A program made the position numbers and the translations under genes. A model generated the notes under the pieces. The model searched no databases. It was not told the origin of the DNA and saw nothing but the letters and a program-made list of their open reading frames with translations. A stretch of DNA of 64,000 nucleotides, from assembly GCA_019339365.1 (NCBI GenBank), contig CP079859.1, positions 434,001 to 498,000 of the forward strand, written 5' to 3'. This DNA is from Vibrio neptunius (GTDB lineage: Bacteria; Pseudomonadota; Gammaproteobacteria; Enterobacterales; Vibrionaceae). Of the stretch, positions 43,050 through 54,582 are shown piece by piece. Numbering within the stretch: position 1 is the first letter of the stretch; each line of letters opens with the position of its first letter.

Positions 43050-44680
43050 CTCCGGCTGAACTGAAACGACTCTACCGCATTATCAAAGTTCAGCTCGAAT
43101 ACGGTCTCGACGAACTGCTGCCTAATCACCAGTTAACTAAAGGCCCTCTGCTTGCTCGTAAGGCGCTGTTTTGGATTAAAAACCAACATGCTGACAAAGA
43201 GTTAGGTGAAAGGTTACGCCTTGCTCTGCAAGAACTTGGCCCGGTATGGATCAAGTTTGGTCAGATGATGTCGACCAGACGTGACCTTTTCCCTGCGCAC
43301 ATTGCCGATCCGCTGGCGTTGCTTCAAGACCAAGTCTCTCCCTTTGACGGTCAGCTAGCTAAAGAGCAGATCGAGCTGGCGTTAGGTGGCCCGTTGGAAA
43401 ATTGGTTGACCGATTTTGATATCAAACCACTGGCTTCCGCATCGATCGCTCAAGTCCACACCGCCAAGCTCAAGTCGACTAACCAAGAAGTGGTATTAAA
43501 GGTCATCCGGCCAGATATTCGTCCGGTCATTGATGCAGATCTAAAACTGATGTACCGAATGGCGCGTATAGTCGCCAAAGCACTTCCTGAAGCACGTCGT
43601 TTGAAACCAGTTGAAGTGGTGCGTGAGTATGAAAAAACGCTCCTCGATGAGTTGGACTTACGACGAGAAGCGGCCAATGCGATTCAGCTGAGAAGAAACT
43701 TTGAAGGCAGTGATGAATTGTATGTTCCTGAAGTTATCACTGACTTTAGTAATGAAACTGTCATGGTTTCTGAGCGAATATACGGCATCCAAGTTTCTGA
43801 CATAGAAGGCTTGAAGGCCAACGGCACTAATATGAAGCTATTGGCCGAGCGTGGTGTGAGTGTCTTTTTCACTCAGGTGTTCCGCGACAGCTTTTTCCAT
43901 GCCGATATGCATCCGGGCAACGTTTTTGTTAACCCCGAGCACCCGGAAAATCCACAATGGATTGGTTTGGACTGTGGCATTGTTGGAACGCTGAATAGTG
44001 AAGATAAACGCTATCTGGCGGAAAACTTCCTCGCCTTCTTTAACCGTGATTACCGTCGTGTGGCTGAGTTACATGTAGAATCAGGTTGGGTTCCACGTGA
44101 AACGAACATTGATGAGTTTGAGTTCGCCATTCGCATTGTGTGTGAACCGATTTTTGCGAAGCCGTTGTGTGAAATCTCGTTCGGACATGTATTACTGAAT
44201 CTGTTTAACACCGCGCGTCGTTTCAATATGGAAGTGCAGCCACAGTTGGTGCTGCTGCAGAAAACTTTATTGTATGTAGAAGGCTTGGGACGTCAGCTCT
44301 ACCCACAGCTTGACTTATGGGAAACTGCGAAGCCATTCCTTGAAAAATGGATGATGAATCAAGTTGGGCCGCAGGCGGTGATTAATGCAGTTAAAGATCG
44401 CGCACCGTTTTGGGCAGAGAAGTTACCTGAATTGCCAGAGCTACTGTATGACAGTTTACGTCAGGGCAAGATGATGAATCAGCGTATGGATCAGCTTTAT
44501 CAAGGCTACCGTACAACGAAACGTCAGCAGGCAACGGGGAAATTTTTATTTGGTATTGGGGCCACATTAGTCGTATGCTCGGCAATATTGGTCAACAGTG
44601 CATATGAGCAGCTATCCATGGTAAGCGCTATCGGTGGTGTCACATTTTGGTTGCTCAGTTGGCGAGCTTATCGTCAATAG
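43046..44680 (+). CDS. ubiB: Ubiquinone biosynthesis regulatory kinase-like protein UbiB
   Basis: Atypical ADCK/UbiB kinase-like ATPase at the membrane, 544 residues. Visible: the KxGQ segment ([14 protein letters not shown]), the A-rich loop ([13 protein letters not shown]), the catalytic-loop [11 protein letters not shown] and the metal segment LDCGIVGTL. Two C-terminal membrane helices follow (~500-540). Translationally coupled to ubiJ and 50 bases before tatA. Confidence 0.95.
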
Positions 44681-44729
44681 ACGTTAAGCTCTTAAAATAA
44701 TTTGTTTAATAAGACCCGAGGTATAAAAA

Positions 44730-44965
44730 ATGGGTGGTATTAGTATTTGGCAACTTCTGATTATTGCTGTCATTGTTATTCTTCTGTTCGGTACTAAGAA
44801 ACTACGTGGTATCGGTGGTGATCTAGGTGGCGCAGTGAAGGGCTTCAAGAAAGCCATGAACGATGAAGATCCGGCGAAAAAGACGCGGATTTTGAGCCAA
44901 AAAACATTGAGCAGCAGAAAGCTGAAGCTTCTGCTGAAACCAAGAAAGACAAAGAGCAGGCGTAA
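44730..44965 (+). CDS. tatA: Twin-arginine translocase subunit TatA, frame-disrupted
   Basis: Pore-forming component of the Tat export system: membrane helix ([20 protein letters not shown]) and amphipathic helix ([17 protein letters not shown]). After NDEDPAKK, the frame shifts at the five-A run 44877-44881; one more A gives the normal tail [20 protein letters not shown] ending at the TAA of 44963-44965 (about 78 residues). As written the frame runs on into tatB. Housekeeping function and the homopolymer make a sequencing error likely. Confidence 0.9.
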
Positions 44966-44968
44966 CAC

Positions 44969-45397
44969 GTGTTTGATATCGGTTTCTGGGAACTGGTATT
45001 AATATCTGTCGTCGGGCTGGTGGTCCTCGGTCCAGAGCGGTTGCCTCATGCGATTCGCAGTGTGTCACGATTTATCGGCGCAGCGAAAAACATGGCAAAC
45101 AGTGTGAAAGACGAGCTTTCGCATGAATTAAAGGTTCAGGAACTGCAAGAAAACTTGCGTAAAGCTGAGAAAATGGGGATGGAAGACCTATCACCAGAGC
45201 TAAAGTCTTCTGTTGAAGAACTCAAGCAAGCCGCGCAAGATGTGCAGCGCCCATATGCGAGTAAAAGCGCTCCAACGCCTACCAGCGTTGAAACTGAAAT
45301 GGATAAACCGTCCATTACAGAAGCGAAACACTCCATAGACGCGGTCGAGCCACTGGATACCGAGCCAGCACCTCAGGCAGATAAAAAAGCCGAATAG
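44969..45397 (+). CDS. tatB: Twin-arginine translocase subunit TatB
   Basis: With TatC forms the receptor that binds twin-arginine signal peptides. GTG start; [20 protein letters not shown] is the typical TatB N-terminus, followed by the GPERLP hinge, an amphipathic helix and a charged tail. 142 residues. Three bases after the corrected tatA stop. Confidence 0.95.
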   Translation: MFDIGFWELVLISVVGLVVLGPERLPHAIRSVSRFIGAAKNMANSVKDELSHELKVQELQENLRKAEKMGMEDLSPELKSSVEELKQAAQDVQRPYASKSAPTPTSVETEMDKPSITEAKHSIDAVEPLDTEPAPQADKKAE

Positions 45398-45408
45398 TCT
45401 CGTATTAG

Positions 45409-45434
45409 GGGAGCTGCTGTGAGCAGCTCCTTTT
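45409..45434 (+). terminator. Hairpin between tatB and tatC
   Basis: GGGAGCTGCTGTGAGCAGCTCC followed by TTTT. It may attenuate tatC relative to tatAB, or stabilise the tatAB end of the transcript. Confidence 0.65.
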
Positions 45435-45458
45435 CGATCTTTTAGAGTAGAGGTTTTC

Positions 45459-46211
45459 ATGTCTTCTGTTGAGCAGACACAACCTTTGATCAGCCATCTT
45501 CTAGAGCTGCGTAATCGCCTGTTACGAGCGATTGTTGCCGTTCTAGTGGTGTTTATTGGTCTGATCTATTTCGCGAATGACATCTATGAGTTTGTCTCGT
45601 CGCCTCTCGTTGAACGCTTACCTGAAGGGGCGACAATGATTGCGACCGATGTTGCATCGCCTTTCTTCACACCACTTAAACTGACTTTAATCGCGTCAAT
45701 TTTTGTGGCTGTGCCGTACATTCTTTATCAGGTCTGGGCGTTTGTTGCTCCCGGTCTATACAAGCATGAACGACGACTGATTATGCCACTGATGTTCTCC
45801 AGCTCGCTGCTGTTCTATTGTGGCGTCGCTTTCGCGTACTTCGTGGTATTCCCACTGGTGTTTGGCTTTTTCACGGCGATATCACTGGGCGGTGTAGAGT
45901 TCGCTACGGATATTTCCAGTTACCTCGACTTTGTGCTGGCGTTGTTCTTAGCCTTTGGTATTGCGTTTGAAGTGCCGGTAGCGATTATATTGTTGTGCTG
46001 GACGGGGGCGACGGATCCGAAAAGCTTAAGCGAAAAGCGCCCATACATTATCGTTGGTGCGTTTATCGTCGGCATGATGCTGACGCCGCCGGATATGATT
46101 TCGCAGACGTTGCTCGCGATCCCGATGTGCTTGTTGTTTGAGGTCGGCCTGTTCTTTGCGCGCTTCTATGTGCGTAAGAGTGACGATGAAGAACAACAAG
46201 AAGAAGCCTGA
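45459..46211 (+). CDS. tatC: Twin-arginine translocase subunit TatC
   Basis: Six-helix membrane core of the Tat translocase that recognises the RR signal. Typical segments: [15 protein letters not shown] at the start, [12 protein letters not shown], and [14 protein letters not shown]. 250 residues. A Tat substrate in this same window is the multicopper oxidase at 12.6 kb. Confidence 0.96.
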   Translation: MSSVEQTQPLISHLLELRNRLLRAIVAVLVVFIGLIYFANDIYEFVSSPLVERLPEGATMIATDVASPFFTPLKLTLIASIFVAVPYILYQVWAFVAPGLYKHERRLIMPLMFSSSLLFYCGVAFAYFVVFPLVFGFFTAISLGGVEFATDISSYLDFVLALFLAFGIAFEVPVAIILLCWTGATDPKSLSEKRPYIIVGAFIVGMMLTPPDMISQTLLAIPMCLLFEVGLFFARFYVRKSDDEEQQEEA

Positions 46212-46230
46212 TATCAGGTTATGATCTAAG

Positions 46231-46262
46231 AAAAAGGCTTGCCAGGTGGCAAGCCTTTTTTT
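46231..46262. terminator. Bidirectional terminator between tatC and tatD
   Basis: AAAAAGGCTTGCCAGGTGGCAAGCCTTTTTTT hairpin between convergent genes. Confidence 0.9.
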
Positions 46263-46265
46263 GTA

Positions 46266-47027
46266 CTACAGCTGGAATAGTTGAGTAGCGTTGGATGTGG
46301 TGATGGCATCGACTTGGTCGACACTGATGTCACGTAAATCAGCGACTCGCTGGGCAACCAAGGATGTGTATGCAGGTTCATTGCGTTTGCCACGGTGTGG
46401 CACTGGAGCTAGGTAAGGGCAGTCCGTTTCAAGGATCACATAGTCCATATCCAGCGACGGAATGACTGTATCCATCCCGCCATTTTTAAACGTCGATACC
46501 CCACCCAAGCCGAGGTGAAAGCCTAATCCATTGATCGCTTTTGCTTCGTCAATGCTGCCACCAAAACAGTGGAATACGCCAGACAACGATCCATCCTGTT
46601 CTTGCTTAAGCAGTTGGAGCGTTTCTTCAATGGAATCGCGGGTATGAATGACGACAGGTAATTGCATCTCTTTAGCCCAGTTGAGCTGGGTGACAAATGC
46701 TATTTCCTGTTCGGCTTTATAAGTCTTATCCCAGTAGAGATCGATGCCGATTTCCCCTACAGCAATGAAGTTGTGTTTCTCAAACCAATGGCGAATGACT
46801 TGCAGTGTCTGTTCAACATTGCCATCGACATAACATGGGTGAAGCCCCATCATAGAGCGACACACCTGAGGATAGGCCGCCTCGGTTTTTAGCATAGGCT
46901 CAATAGAATCTAGATCGATATTGGGCAGCAGGATTTTGTCTATTCCTTGAGCTAAGGCTCTCTCTACCACCTGATCGCGGTCATTATCAAATTCGCTAGC
47001 ATAGATATGGGCGTGAGTATCGATCAT
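46266..47027 (-). CDS. tatD: TatD-family metal-dependent DNase
   Basis: Metal-dependent hydrolase with 3'-5' exonuclease activity in E. coli; not needed for Tat export in spite of its name. Start at 47027 (MIDTHAHIYASEFDND) carries the first HxH metal site and has AGAGAG upstream; an in-frame ATG 32 codons earlier seems too early. Other ligands: VGEIGID, VIHTRDS, HCFGGS and ETDCPYLAPVPHRGKRNEP. 253 residues. Confidence 0.93.
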   Translation of the reverse strand: MIDTHAHIYASEFDNDRDQVVERALAQGIDKILLPNIDLDSIEPMLKTEAAYPQVCRSMMGLHPCYVDGNVEQTLQVIRHWFEKHNFIAVGEIGIDLYWDKTYKAEQEIAFVTQLNWAKEMQLPVVIHTRDSIEETLQLLKQEQDGSLSGVFHCFGGSIDEAKAINGLGFHLGLGGVSTFKNGGMDTVIPSLDMDYVILETDCPYLAPVPHRGKRNEPAYTSLVAQRVADLRDISVDQVDAITTSNATQLFQL

Positions 47028-47133
47028 GATTTGTCTCTCTAAAGCAGGATTGGCCAGAGTATACGGCAGTGTGAGCATTTGGTCATTTTTTGCATTTTTA
47101 TCGCTTGCCGCTAGCGTCACCACACAAGAGTGA

Positions 47134-48222
<1,089 letters not shown>

Positions 48223-48240
48223 CTCAGTTTACAAAGATGA

Positions 48241-48266
48241 AAAGGCTGGCTTTTGCCAGCCTTTGT
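48241..48266 (+). terminator. Intrinsic terminator after hemB
   Basis: AAAGGCTGGCTTTTGCCAGCCTTTGTTG, a strong short hairpin 19 bases after the hemB stop. Confidence 0.88.
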
Positions 48267-48282
48267 TGTTTAAGGAGGACAG

Positions 48283-48717
48283 ATGAGCGTTGAATATCGA
48301 CTTGGCACACTCGAAGAGTGTGTTGAGATTGTTACGACTATCAAAGAGTTCATACACAAAGAAAGCGTAGAAAGCTTGTCCGAACGATTAGAAGGTAAGC
48401 AGCACCTTATTCAAGTGGCTGAAGAAAATGGCCAATTACTTGGGTTTAAAATTGGATATGAGATCGACGAAAACACTTTTTATAGCTGGTTTGGTGGGGT
48501 ATCACCATTGGCTAGAAATAAGGGGGTAGCGCAGAAGCTGCTCGATTATCAGGAGATCTGGGTCAAAAAACACGCTTATTCTCAACTAAAGGTGAAATCT
48601 CGTAATCAATTTCCTTCCATGTTGAGACTCTTGCTTAGGAATGGCTATCTAATTGAAAAGTTTGAAGTAAAAGATCCTCTCGACGAGTCAAGAATTCATT
48701 TCGTGAAACAGTTTTAG
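48283..48717 (+). CDS. GNAT-family N-acetyltransferase
   Basis: 144-residue GNAT fold with the acetyl-CoA binding segment GGVSPLARNKGVAQKLLDYQ (residues ~69-88). The acceptor is unknown. GGAGG precedes the ATG. It lies between hemB and ryhB. Confidence 0.87.
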   Translation: MSVEYRLGTLEECVEIVTTIKEFIHKESVESLSERLEGKQHLIQVAEENGQLLGFKIGYEIDENTFYSWFGGVSPLARNKGVAQKLLDYQEIWVKKHAYSQLKVKSRNQFPSMLRLLLRNGYLIEKFEVKDPLDESRIHFVKQF

Positions 48718-48759
48718 CACTGTCATAAAAATTAAATGAGATTTTTTCTCATTTAGGGG

Positions 48760-48788
48760 TTGACGAGATAAATGAGAATAATTATTAT
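48760..48788 (+). promoter_or_regulatory. ryhB promoter
   Basis: TTGACG (48760-48765) and TATTAT (48783-48788) with 17-base spacing. It overlaps a Fur box, so transcription should be shut off when iron is plentiful. Confidence 0.8.
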
Positions 48789-48794
48789 TTATCT
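48769..48794. promoter_or_regulatory. Fur box at the ryhB promoter
   Basis: TAAATGAGAATAATTATTATTTA-like A/T-rich palindrome (aligned to GATAATGATAATCATTATC) covering the spacer and -10 of the ryhB promoter. Confidence 0.8.
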
Positions 48795-48795
48795 C

Positions 48796-49019
48796 GTCTT
48801 AGGGAATAAGAGAAGTTCACAAGGACGTCGAGTTACCAGATTCAACTTGGAGACGGTGATGACACTGAACTTAATTGAACTTGCACTAGTTCTTTTTGAC
48901 ACGACATTGCTCACATTGCTTCCAGTGTAATTTATAGCTTTATGGTAAAGCGCACTATTCGATTGAATAAGCTTTAACCCCTTTTTGCTAGGCGACATCG
49001 ATAAGATGTCGCTTTTTTT
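48796..49019 (+). ncRNA. ryhB: RyhB iron-responsive small RNA
   Basis: Fur-repressed, Hfq-dependent RNA that represses iron-using proteins when iron is scarce. The conserved pairing core CACGACATTGCTCACATTGC (48899-48918, then TTCCAGT) is identical to that of E. coli RyhB. The transcript is expected to run from about 48796 to the terminator GCGACATCGATAAGATGTCGC plus T run (48992-49018), about 224 nt, which agrees with the long Vibrio form and not the 90-nt enterobacterial one. It lies upstream of polA. Confidence 0.93.
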
Positions 49020-49336
49020 ATGTCTGAAATTCATGGCTGTATAAAAGGACACCGATGAGCTTTTCCACAGTTAAAGATCATATTCGGATCGTTATTGTGA
49101 TGTCGGATCTAATTATTTATTGTTAAATTTCAATTAATTAAACTGTTTAATTGCAGTTTTGTGACTGATTTCAGTGTTGGGGTGTAAATAATATAAACAG
49201 AGTTATCCACAGGCTGGGGTGCGGTTCAGAGGATTATTCGTCAAATGTGTGAGTAGTGCAGGCAGAGTTAAAATGGATCCACTGAAAGAGTCATGGCATC
49301 CTAGGCAGATCTTTTTTCTTTGGATGCTTAAAGACT
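49020..49336. other. Region between ryhB and polA
   Basis: No gene seen. It holds two DnaA-box-like nonamers on the same strand, TTTTCCACA (49061-49069) and TTATCCACA (49203-49211); three GATC sites in 34 bases (49076, 49087, 49106); and an A/T-rich stretch between them. The polA promoter must also lie here. Confidence 0.5.
49203..49211 (+). promoter_or_regulatory. Consensus DnaA box upstream of polA
   Basis: TTATCCACA, the strongest DnaA-binding nonamer. Could regulate polA or titrate DnaA; a single site may also be chance. Confidence 0.5.
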
Positions 49337-52131
49337 ATGGCTCGTATTCCTGACAACCCGTTGATTTTGATTGACGGATCTTCTTATCTTTACCGCGCAT
49401 TTCATGCTTATCCGGGCACTATGAGCAATGGTGATATCCCAACTAATGCGGTTTATGGCGTTGTGAATATGTTGCGCAGTATGATGCGCCAGTTCGCGTC
49501 TGAGCGCATAGCTGTGGTGTTTGATGCAAAGGGAAAACATTCCGTGATGAGATGTACCCGGAATACAAAGCCAACCGTCCGCCAATGCCTGATGATCTCC
49601 GCTGTCAGATTGAACCTCTGCACAATGTGATTCGTGCAATGGGTCTGCCTTTAATCTGTGTACCAGGTGTGGAGGCTGATGATGTCATTGGTACATTAGC
49701 TTACCAAGCATCACAAGCTGGGATGCCAGTGTTGATCAGTACTGGCGATAAAGATATGGCGCAGTTGGTGGATGACAACGTGACTCTGATCAACACCATG
49801 ACCAATGTGGTGATGGATCGAGAAGGCGTGATTGAAAAATTTGGTATCCCACCAGAGCTGATTATCGACTATCTCGCCTTGATGGGCGACAAAGTTGATA
49901 ACATCCCAGGTGTGCCGGGTGTCGGTGATAAGACCGCAACCGCGTTACTGCAAGGTATCGGTAGCTTGAAAACGCTGTATGACAACCTTGATGATATCGC
50001 ACCGCTTGGGTTCCGTGGTTCGAAGACCATGGCGAAAAAGCTGGTCGATAACAAAGAAGAAGCGTTTCTTTCTTACGAGCTCGCCACGATTAAGTTGGAT
50101 GTTGAGCTGGATGAAACACCAGATTCACTGCTCAAGGCCGAACCGAATACTGACGAACTGATCAAACTCTATGGCCAGTTAGTCTTCAAATCCTGGCTCA
50201 ATGAATTACTTGAAGGTGGTACGGGTGTTGTCTTGGCAGATGAAAAGTCCGGTGCAGCGTCGGGGGCAGGAGCCTCTGCGACAGCCAGCGAGATCGACAC
50301 CTCTGCAGTGACCATTGATCGCAGTCAGTACGAAACCATTCTTGACCAACAGGCATTCAACACTTGGTTAGATAAACTCAAAGCGGCGGACGTTTTTGCG
50401 TTTGATACCGAAACCGACAACCTCGATTACATGGTCGCTAATCTGGTTGGTGTGTCGTTTGCGACAGAAGAAGGCATTGCTGCATACGTACCTGTGGCAC
50501 ATGATTACCTTGATGCCCCGCAACAGCTTGAACGTGACTGGGTTTTGGAACAATTGAAGCCGATTCTTGAAGACGATGCTCAGGCGAAAGTGGGACAGAA
50601 CCTAAAGTACGATGCGTCGGTATTGGCTCGTTATGGCATTGAGATGAAAGGCATTAAGCATGACACCATGTTGGCGTCTTATGTATACAACAGTGTCGGT
50701 GGTAAGCATGACATGGACAGTCTAGCATTGCGCTTCCTACAGCATAGCTGTATTTCTTTTGAGCAGATAGCGGGTAAAGGCAAAAAGCAGCTTACGTTCA
50801 ATCAGATTGAATTGGAGCAAGCCTCACCATACGCAGCGGAAGATGCTGATGTGACGCTTCGTTTACACAATCGCCTATTAGCCAACATTGAACAAGACGA
50901 AAAACTGAAAACCATCTATGAAGAGGTCGAAGTCCCTTTGGTTCCTGTGCTATCACGTATTGAGCGCACTGGTGTTCTGATTGACGACATGAAGTTAGCA
51001 GCTCAGTCTCAGGAAATTGCACAGCGTTTAGACGAGCTAGAGCAGAAAGCTTATGAGATTGCTGAGCAAGAGTTCAATATGAACTCTCCGAAACAGCTAC
51101 AAGCACTGTTATTCGAAAAAATGGGTCTGCCAGTCATTAAGAAGACGCCGTCTGGCACGCCTTCAACCAATGAAGAGGTTCTACAAGAGCTGGCATTAGA
51201 TTACCCGTTACCTAAGGTAATTTTGGAGTACCGTGGCCTGGCTAAGCTTAAGTCAACCTACACCGACAAACTGCCTAAGATGATTAACTCTGAGACAGGG
51301 CGTGTACATACTTCTTATCATCAGGCTGTTACCGCGACAGGCCGTTTATCATCGACTGATCCTAACTTACAGAACATCCCGATTCGTAATGAAGAAGGTC
51401 GTCGTATTCGTCAGGCGTTTGTTGCTCCACATGGTTACAAGATCATGGCGGTCGATTACTCCCAGATTGAATTGCGTATTATGGCGCACCTTTCAGGAGA
51501 TAAGGCACTGTTAGACGCTTTCCAGCAAGGAAAAGACATTCACGCTGCCACAGCTGCAGAAATTATGGGTACGACTATCGACCAAGTGAGCTCAGAGCAA
51601 CGTCGTCGTGCTAAAGCCGTTAACTTTGGCCTGATTTATGGCATGAGTGCATTTGGTTTGGCCAAACAGTTGGGCATTCCACGTGGCGAAGCACAGCAAT
51701 ACATGGATACCTACTTTGAGCGCTACCCAGGTGTGATGCAATACATGGAAGACACACGTAGCGCCGCCGCTGAACAAGGTTATGTCGAAACCATCTTTGG
51801 CCGCCGTTTGCATCTTCCGGAAATAAAATCACGTAATGGTATGCGTCGCAAAGCGGCAGAGCGTGCCGCGATCAACGCACCAATGCAAGGCACAGCGGCA
51901 GACATCATTAAGAAAGCTATGTTGCTGGTTGACACATGGATTGAAAACCAAGGTCAGGGGCGAGTGAAGCTGTTAATGCAAGTACACGATGAACTGGTTT
52001 TTGAAGTTCAAGAGTCAGCTTTAGCCGAAATTGAAAGTAAAGTACAAGAATTGATGGAGTCAGCGGCTCAGCTTGATGTACCTTTGATAGCCGAATCTGG
52101 TCATGGGGACAACTGGGATCAAGCGCACTAG
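49337..52131 (+). CDS. polA: DNA polymerase I, frame-disrupted
   Basis: Repair and Okazaki-fragment polymerase. Domains over about 931 residues: 5'-3' flap nuclease ([17 protein letters not shown] at start; [30 protein letters not shown]), 3'-5' exonuclease ([34 protein letters not shown]) and polymerase ([45 protein letters not shown]). The frame breaks at the four-A run 49534-49537: one more A turns KGKHSVMR into [18 protein letters not shown]. All motifs are otherwise intact, so an error in the sequence is likely. Confidence 0.94.
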
Positions 52132-52164
52132 CCAGAAAATAGCGTAAATTCGCCGAATTACATG

Positions 52165-52194
52165 AGCCAGCGCCCAATCGCTGGCTTTTTTTTG
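52165..52194 (+). terminator. Intrinsic terminator after polA
   Basis: AGCCAGCGCCCAATCGCTGGCT hairpin followed by eight T. Confidence 0.9.
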
Positions 52195-52306
52195 AGTCTA
52201 AATAAGCCAATGTTGATAGGTGGATGATGTAGTTTAATAAAATTTTAATGAAAAAAAATTACAAAAATAGTTTCCATTTCTGACCAATTGTTGTACATTA
52301 ATCTGC

Positions 52307-52411
52307 GTAGGGTACAGAGGTAAGATGTTCTATCTTTCAGACCTTTTGTTTCACGTTATTGGATTAGGCTGATTCAGCCGCCCCAGTCAGTATTTGACTG
52401 GGGCGTTTTTT
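52307..52411 (+). ncRNA. spf: Spot 42 small RNA
   Basis: Hfq-dependent RNA repressed by cAMP-CRP; in E. coli it represses sugar-use genes when glucose is present. GTAGGGTACAGAGGTAAGAT, GTTCTATCTTTCAGACCTTT and the terminator GCCCCAGTCAG...CTGGGGCGTTTTT match E. coli Spot 42 closely, and the location after polA is the same. Confidence 0.95.
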
Positions 52412-52780
52412 ATTGTACAAAATAAAAAACTCATATATTTCAAAAGTTTCCTGCCGCCCCCTATGTCATTCCTCTTGTTCAGCGTCTATCACCAGATCAC
52501 ATCTACTTAATCGTGAGTATTGAGAGTATTTGGTAACTCAGGCCAATTTTGTAATAAAACTTCAGTCACACTTTTATTTTTTCAACTAGAAAACCAAGCC
52601 TTAACTTGTGCACATGGTTTGGTGGTTCTGGTTTGATTTATTATATTTATCATAATGTTAGTGATAATGGGTGTGGTGAGGGAGCAAGGGAGAAGAGAAA
52701 AAACAAGCGTTGCATTGTTTGCAGCTTTGAACAATTCTACTGGGATAATTATAACGACCTTTTATTTCTCTCCCGTTACC
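52412..52780. other. Non-coding stretch between spf and engB
   Basis: About 370 bases, A/T-rich. A 102-codon open frame (52606-52914) crosses two terminators and has no ribosome site, so I do not accept it. The stretch ends in an orphan plus-strand terminator at 52781, so a short unidentified RNA may be made here. Confidence 0.4.
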
Positions 52781-52805
52781 CCACCAAGTGGTGGGGATTT
52801 TTATT
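52781..52805 (+). terminator. Orphan intrinsic terminator
   Basis: CCCCACCAAGTGGTGGGG followed by ATTTTTATTTT. No plus-strand gene precedes it; Spot 42 already has its own terminator 370 bases upstream. Confidence 0.75.
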
Positions 52806-52832
52806 TTGTACGTTCCTTGTCGTGCTGACACA

Positions 52833-52862
52833 AAAAAGCCCCACTGAAACAGTGAGGCTCGT
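52833..52862 (-). terminator. Intrinsic terminator of engB
   Basis: On the minus strand AGCCTCACTGTTTCAGTGGGGCT is followed by TTTTTTG, 20-50 bases after the engB stop. Confidence 0.85.
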
Positions 52863-52879
52863 GTTACTCAAAAGTGTGA

Positions 52880-53542
52880 TTATTCTTGTTCGTCGCTTTG
52901 CTGGTCTTCAATAATCTCATCCGTTAACTGTTGTGCGACGGCAGGGGCAAACCACTCATCGAGTTTGTTACGTAGTACGTCAACGCCAAGACCTTTCAAA
53001 GAAGAAAACGCTGCGACACTAACGTCGCCACCAAAGCCGACCGCGTCGTTTTTAATCTTCAGTACCTGAGCTTTGCGCGCTCCGCTTTTGAGTTTATCGG
53101 CCTTAGTCAACAGCACTTGCACTGGGATGCCGCTGTCTACAGCCCAGAAAATCAGTTGTTGATCTAGGTCTTTCATTGGATGGCGGATATCCATCAGTAC
53201 CACCAGCCCTTTTAATGATTGACGCTTTTGTAAATACTCTCCTAATGACTTCTGCCATTTCTTTTTCATCTCCAGTGGAACTTGGGCGAACCCGTATCCT
53301 GGTAGATCGACGATGTGGCAACCTTCAGTGACTTTAAATAGGTTGATCAATTGAGTTCGGCCTGGTGTCTTACTGGTTTTTGCTAAACTCTTTTGGTTGG
53401 TAAGTCGGTTAAGAGAACTCGATTTGCCCGCGTTGGAGCGTCCCGCGAACGCAACTTCGATACCTTCATCTTCAGGCATGTGACGAATATCAGGTGCGCT
53501 GGTGATGAAATGGGTGTTTTGATAATGAATTTTTACGCTCAC
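52880..53542 (-). CDS. engB: Ribosome biogenesis GTPase EngB (YihA/YsxC)
   Basis: Essential GTPase needed for large-subunit assembly. G-motifs: GRSNAGKSS (G1), the switch TPGRTQ (G2), DLPGYG (G3), TKAD (G4) and SSLKG (G5). GTG 53542 is chosen as the start ([21 protein letters not shown]) because GGAG lies six bases upstream; an ATG four codons earlier would overlap that site. 220 residues. Confidence 0.94.
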   Translation of the reverse strand: MSVKIHYQNTHFITSAPDIRHMPEDEGIEVAFAGRSNAGKSSSLNRLTNQKSLAKTSKTPGRTQLINLFKVTEGCHIVDLPGYGFAQVPLEMKKKWQKSLGEYLQKRQSLKGLVVLMDIRHPMKDLDQQLIFWAVDSGIPVQVLLTKADKLKSGARKAQVLKIKNDAVGFGGDVSVAAFSSLKGLGVDVLRNKLDEWFAPAVAQQLTDEIIEDQQSDEQE

Positions 53543-53690
53543 TGTTAACTCCATCTCGACTTTGTGTAGTCGATTGATTACTTTTATGTGAAATTGTGTA
53601 AAATAACCGTGCTCGGCATAAGGTCGCCTATTGTACCATGAGTGGCAACTCGGAGTGGTACTGGAAGCTTGATAATTATAATGGAATGTC

Positions 53691-54308
53691 ATGAAGAAAT
53701 TAGCGCTAATCTTGAGTCTTTTAGCCAGCTGCTCTGTATGGGCCCAAGGCAGTATCGAAGCTGGTAAAGCAAAATCCCAAACTTGTGTTGCTTGTCATGG
53801 TGCTGATGGCAACAGCCAACTCGCAATGTACCCTAAACTAGCAGGTCAGCATGCTAAGTATATTGAGAAACAGCTGAAAGACTTCAAACTGGGTATGACC
53901 AGTGGTGGTCAGCAGGGTCGTGTGGATCCAGTCATGGGCGGTATGGCGATGCCACTGTCTGAGCAGGATATGAAAGATCTTGCGGCTTACTATACCTCTC
54001 TACCAATTTCTCACAACACGACGCCTGAAAACGTGGTGGAGCAAGGCAAAACCCTATATACAGCGGGTGATGCAAAACGTGGTCTGACGGCATGTATTGC
54101 ATGTCATGGCCCTCGCGGTAACGGTACTGAGCTTTCAGGTTTCCCTAAAATTTCAGGTCAGCATGCTGACTACATTAAAGCTCAGCTAGTAAAATTCCGT
54201 GATGGTTCTCGTGCTAATGATATGAATGGCATGATGCAAGATATCGCGAAGAAACTGACAGACGAAGACATCGATACTTTGTCTAAATATGTTGGCGGCC
54301 TACACTAA
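53691..54308 (+). CDS. Di-haem cytochrome c4
   Basis: Periplasmic electron carrier with two c-type haem domains, each with a CxxCH motif (CVACH near residue 33, CIACH near 137). Signal peptide 1-19 (ends VWAQ). 205 residues. Often feeds cbb3 or nitrogen-oxide reductases. Divergent from engB. Confidence 0.93.
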   Translation: MKKLALILSLLASCSVWAQGSIEAGKAKSQTCVACHGADGNSQLAMYPKLAGQHAKYIEKQLKDFKLGMTSGGQQGRVDPVMGGMAMPLSEQDMKDLAAYYTSLPISHNTTPENVVEQGKTLYTAGDAKRGLTACIACHGPRGNGTELSGFPKISGQHADYIKAQLVKFRDGSRANDMNGMMQDIAKKLTDEDIDTLSKYVGGLH

Positions 54309-54347
54309 GCCCTATTAAATACTGCCCGAGCAATGTTGTATTGAATG

Positions 54348-54375
54348 AGCCCAGACGAAAGTCTGGGCTTTTTCG
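54348..54375 (+). terminator. Intrinsic terminator after cytochrome c4
   Basis: AGCCCAGACGAAAGTCTGGGCT hairpin followed by TTTTCG. Confidence 0.88.
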
Positions 54376-54431
54376 TATGACACACGTCACATCGGTTTTT
54401 TCCTTGTGTGGCTCCATCTTTCCCGAGTTTT

Positions 54432-54449
54432 TGTGAGAGATCGGCTATG
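54432..54449. promoter_or_regulatory. Candidate VarA/UvrY binding site upstream of csrC
   Basis: TGTGAGAGATCGGCTATG matches the first half of the known UvrY/GacA box TGTGAGAGATCTCTTACA. It lies about 150 bases before the predicted csrC start, a spacing typical for this regulator. Confidence 0.65.
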
Positions 54450-54582
54450 CTATCTTGTGCTCATTTCTTTACACTGTTTATAACTGTTTGAAAAATAATA
54501 GAAGAGGATTGAAGGGGAAAAAAAAGACGTTTTTTTTCTTCAAGTGGATTGTTCAAAATTGGTCAATCGTTAAAGTGTACTC

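Noticed and set aside
48789..49052. 87-codon minus-strand frame opposite ryhB
   Set aside because: Entirely antisense to RyhB and its terminator; no coding signal.
49337..49630. First part of polA as a separate short exonuclease
   Set aside because: Frame restored by one A at 49534-49537 gives normal PolA; the apparent C-terminus after that point is out-of-frame noise.
52606..52914. 102-codon plus-strand frame between spf and engB
   Set aside because: It runs through two terminator hairpins and into the engB gene, and has no ribosome-binding site.
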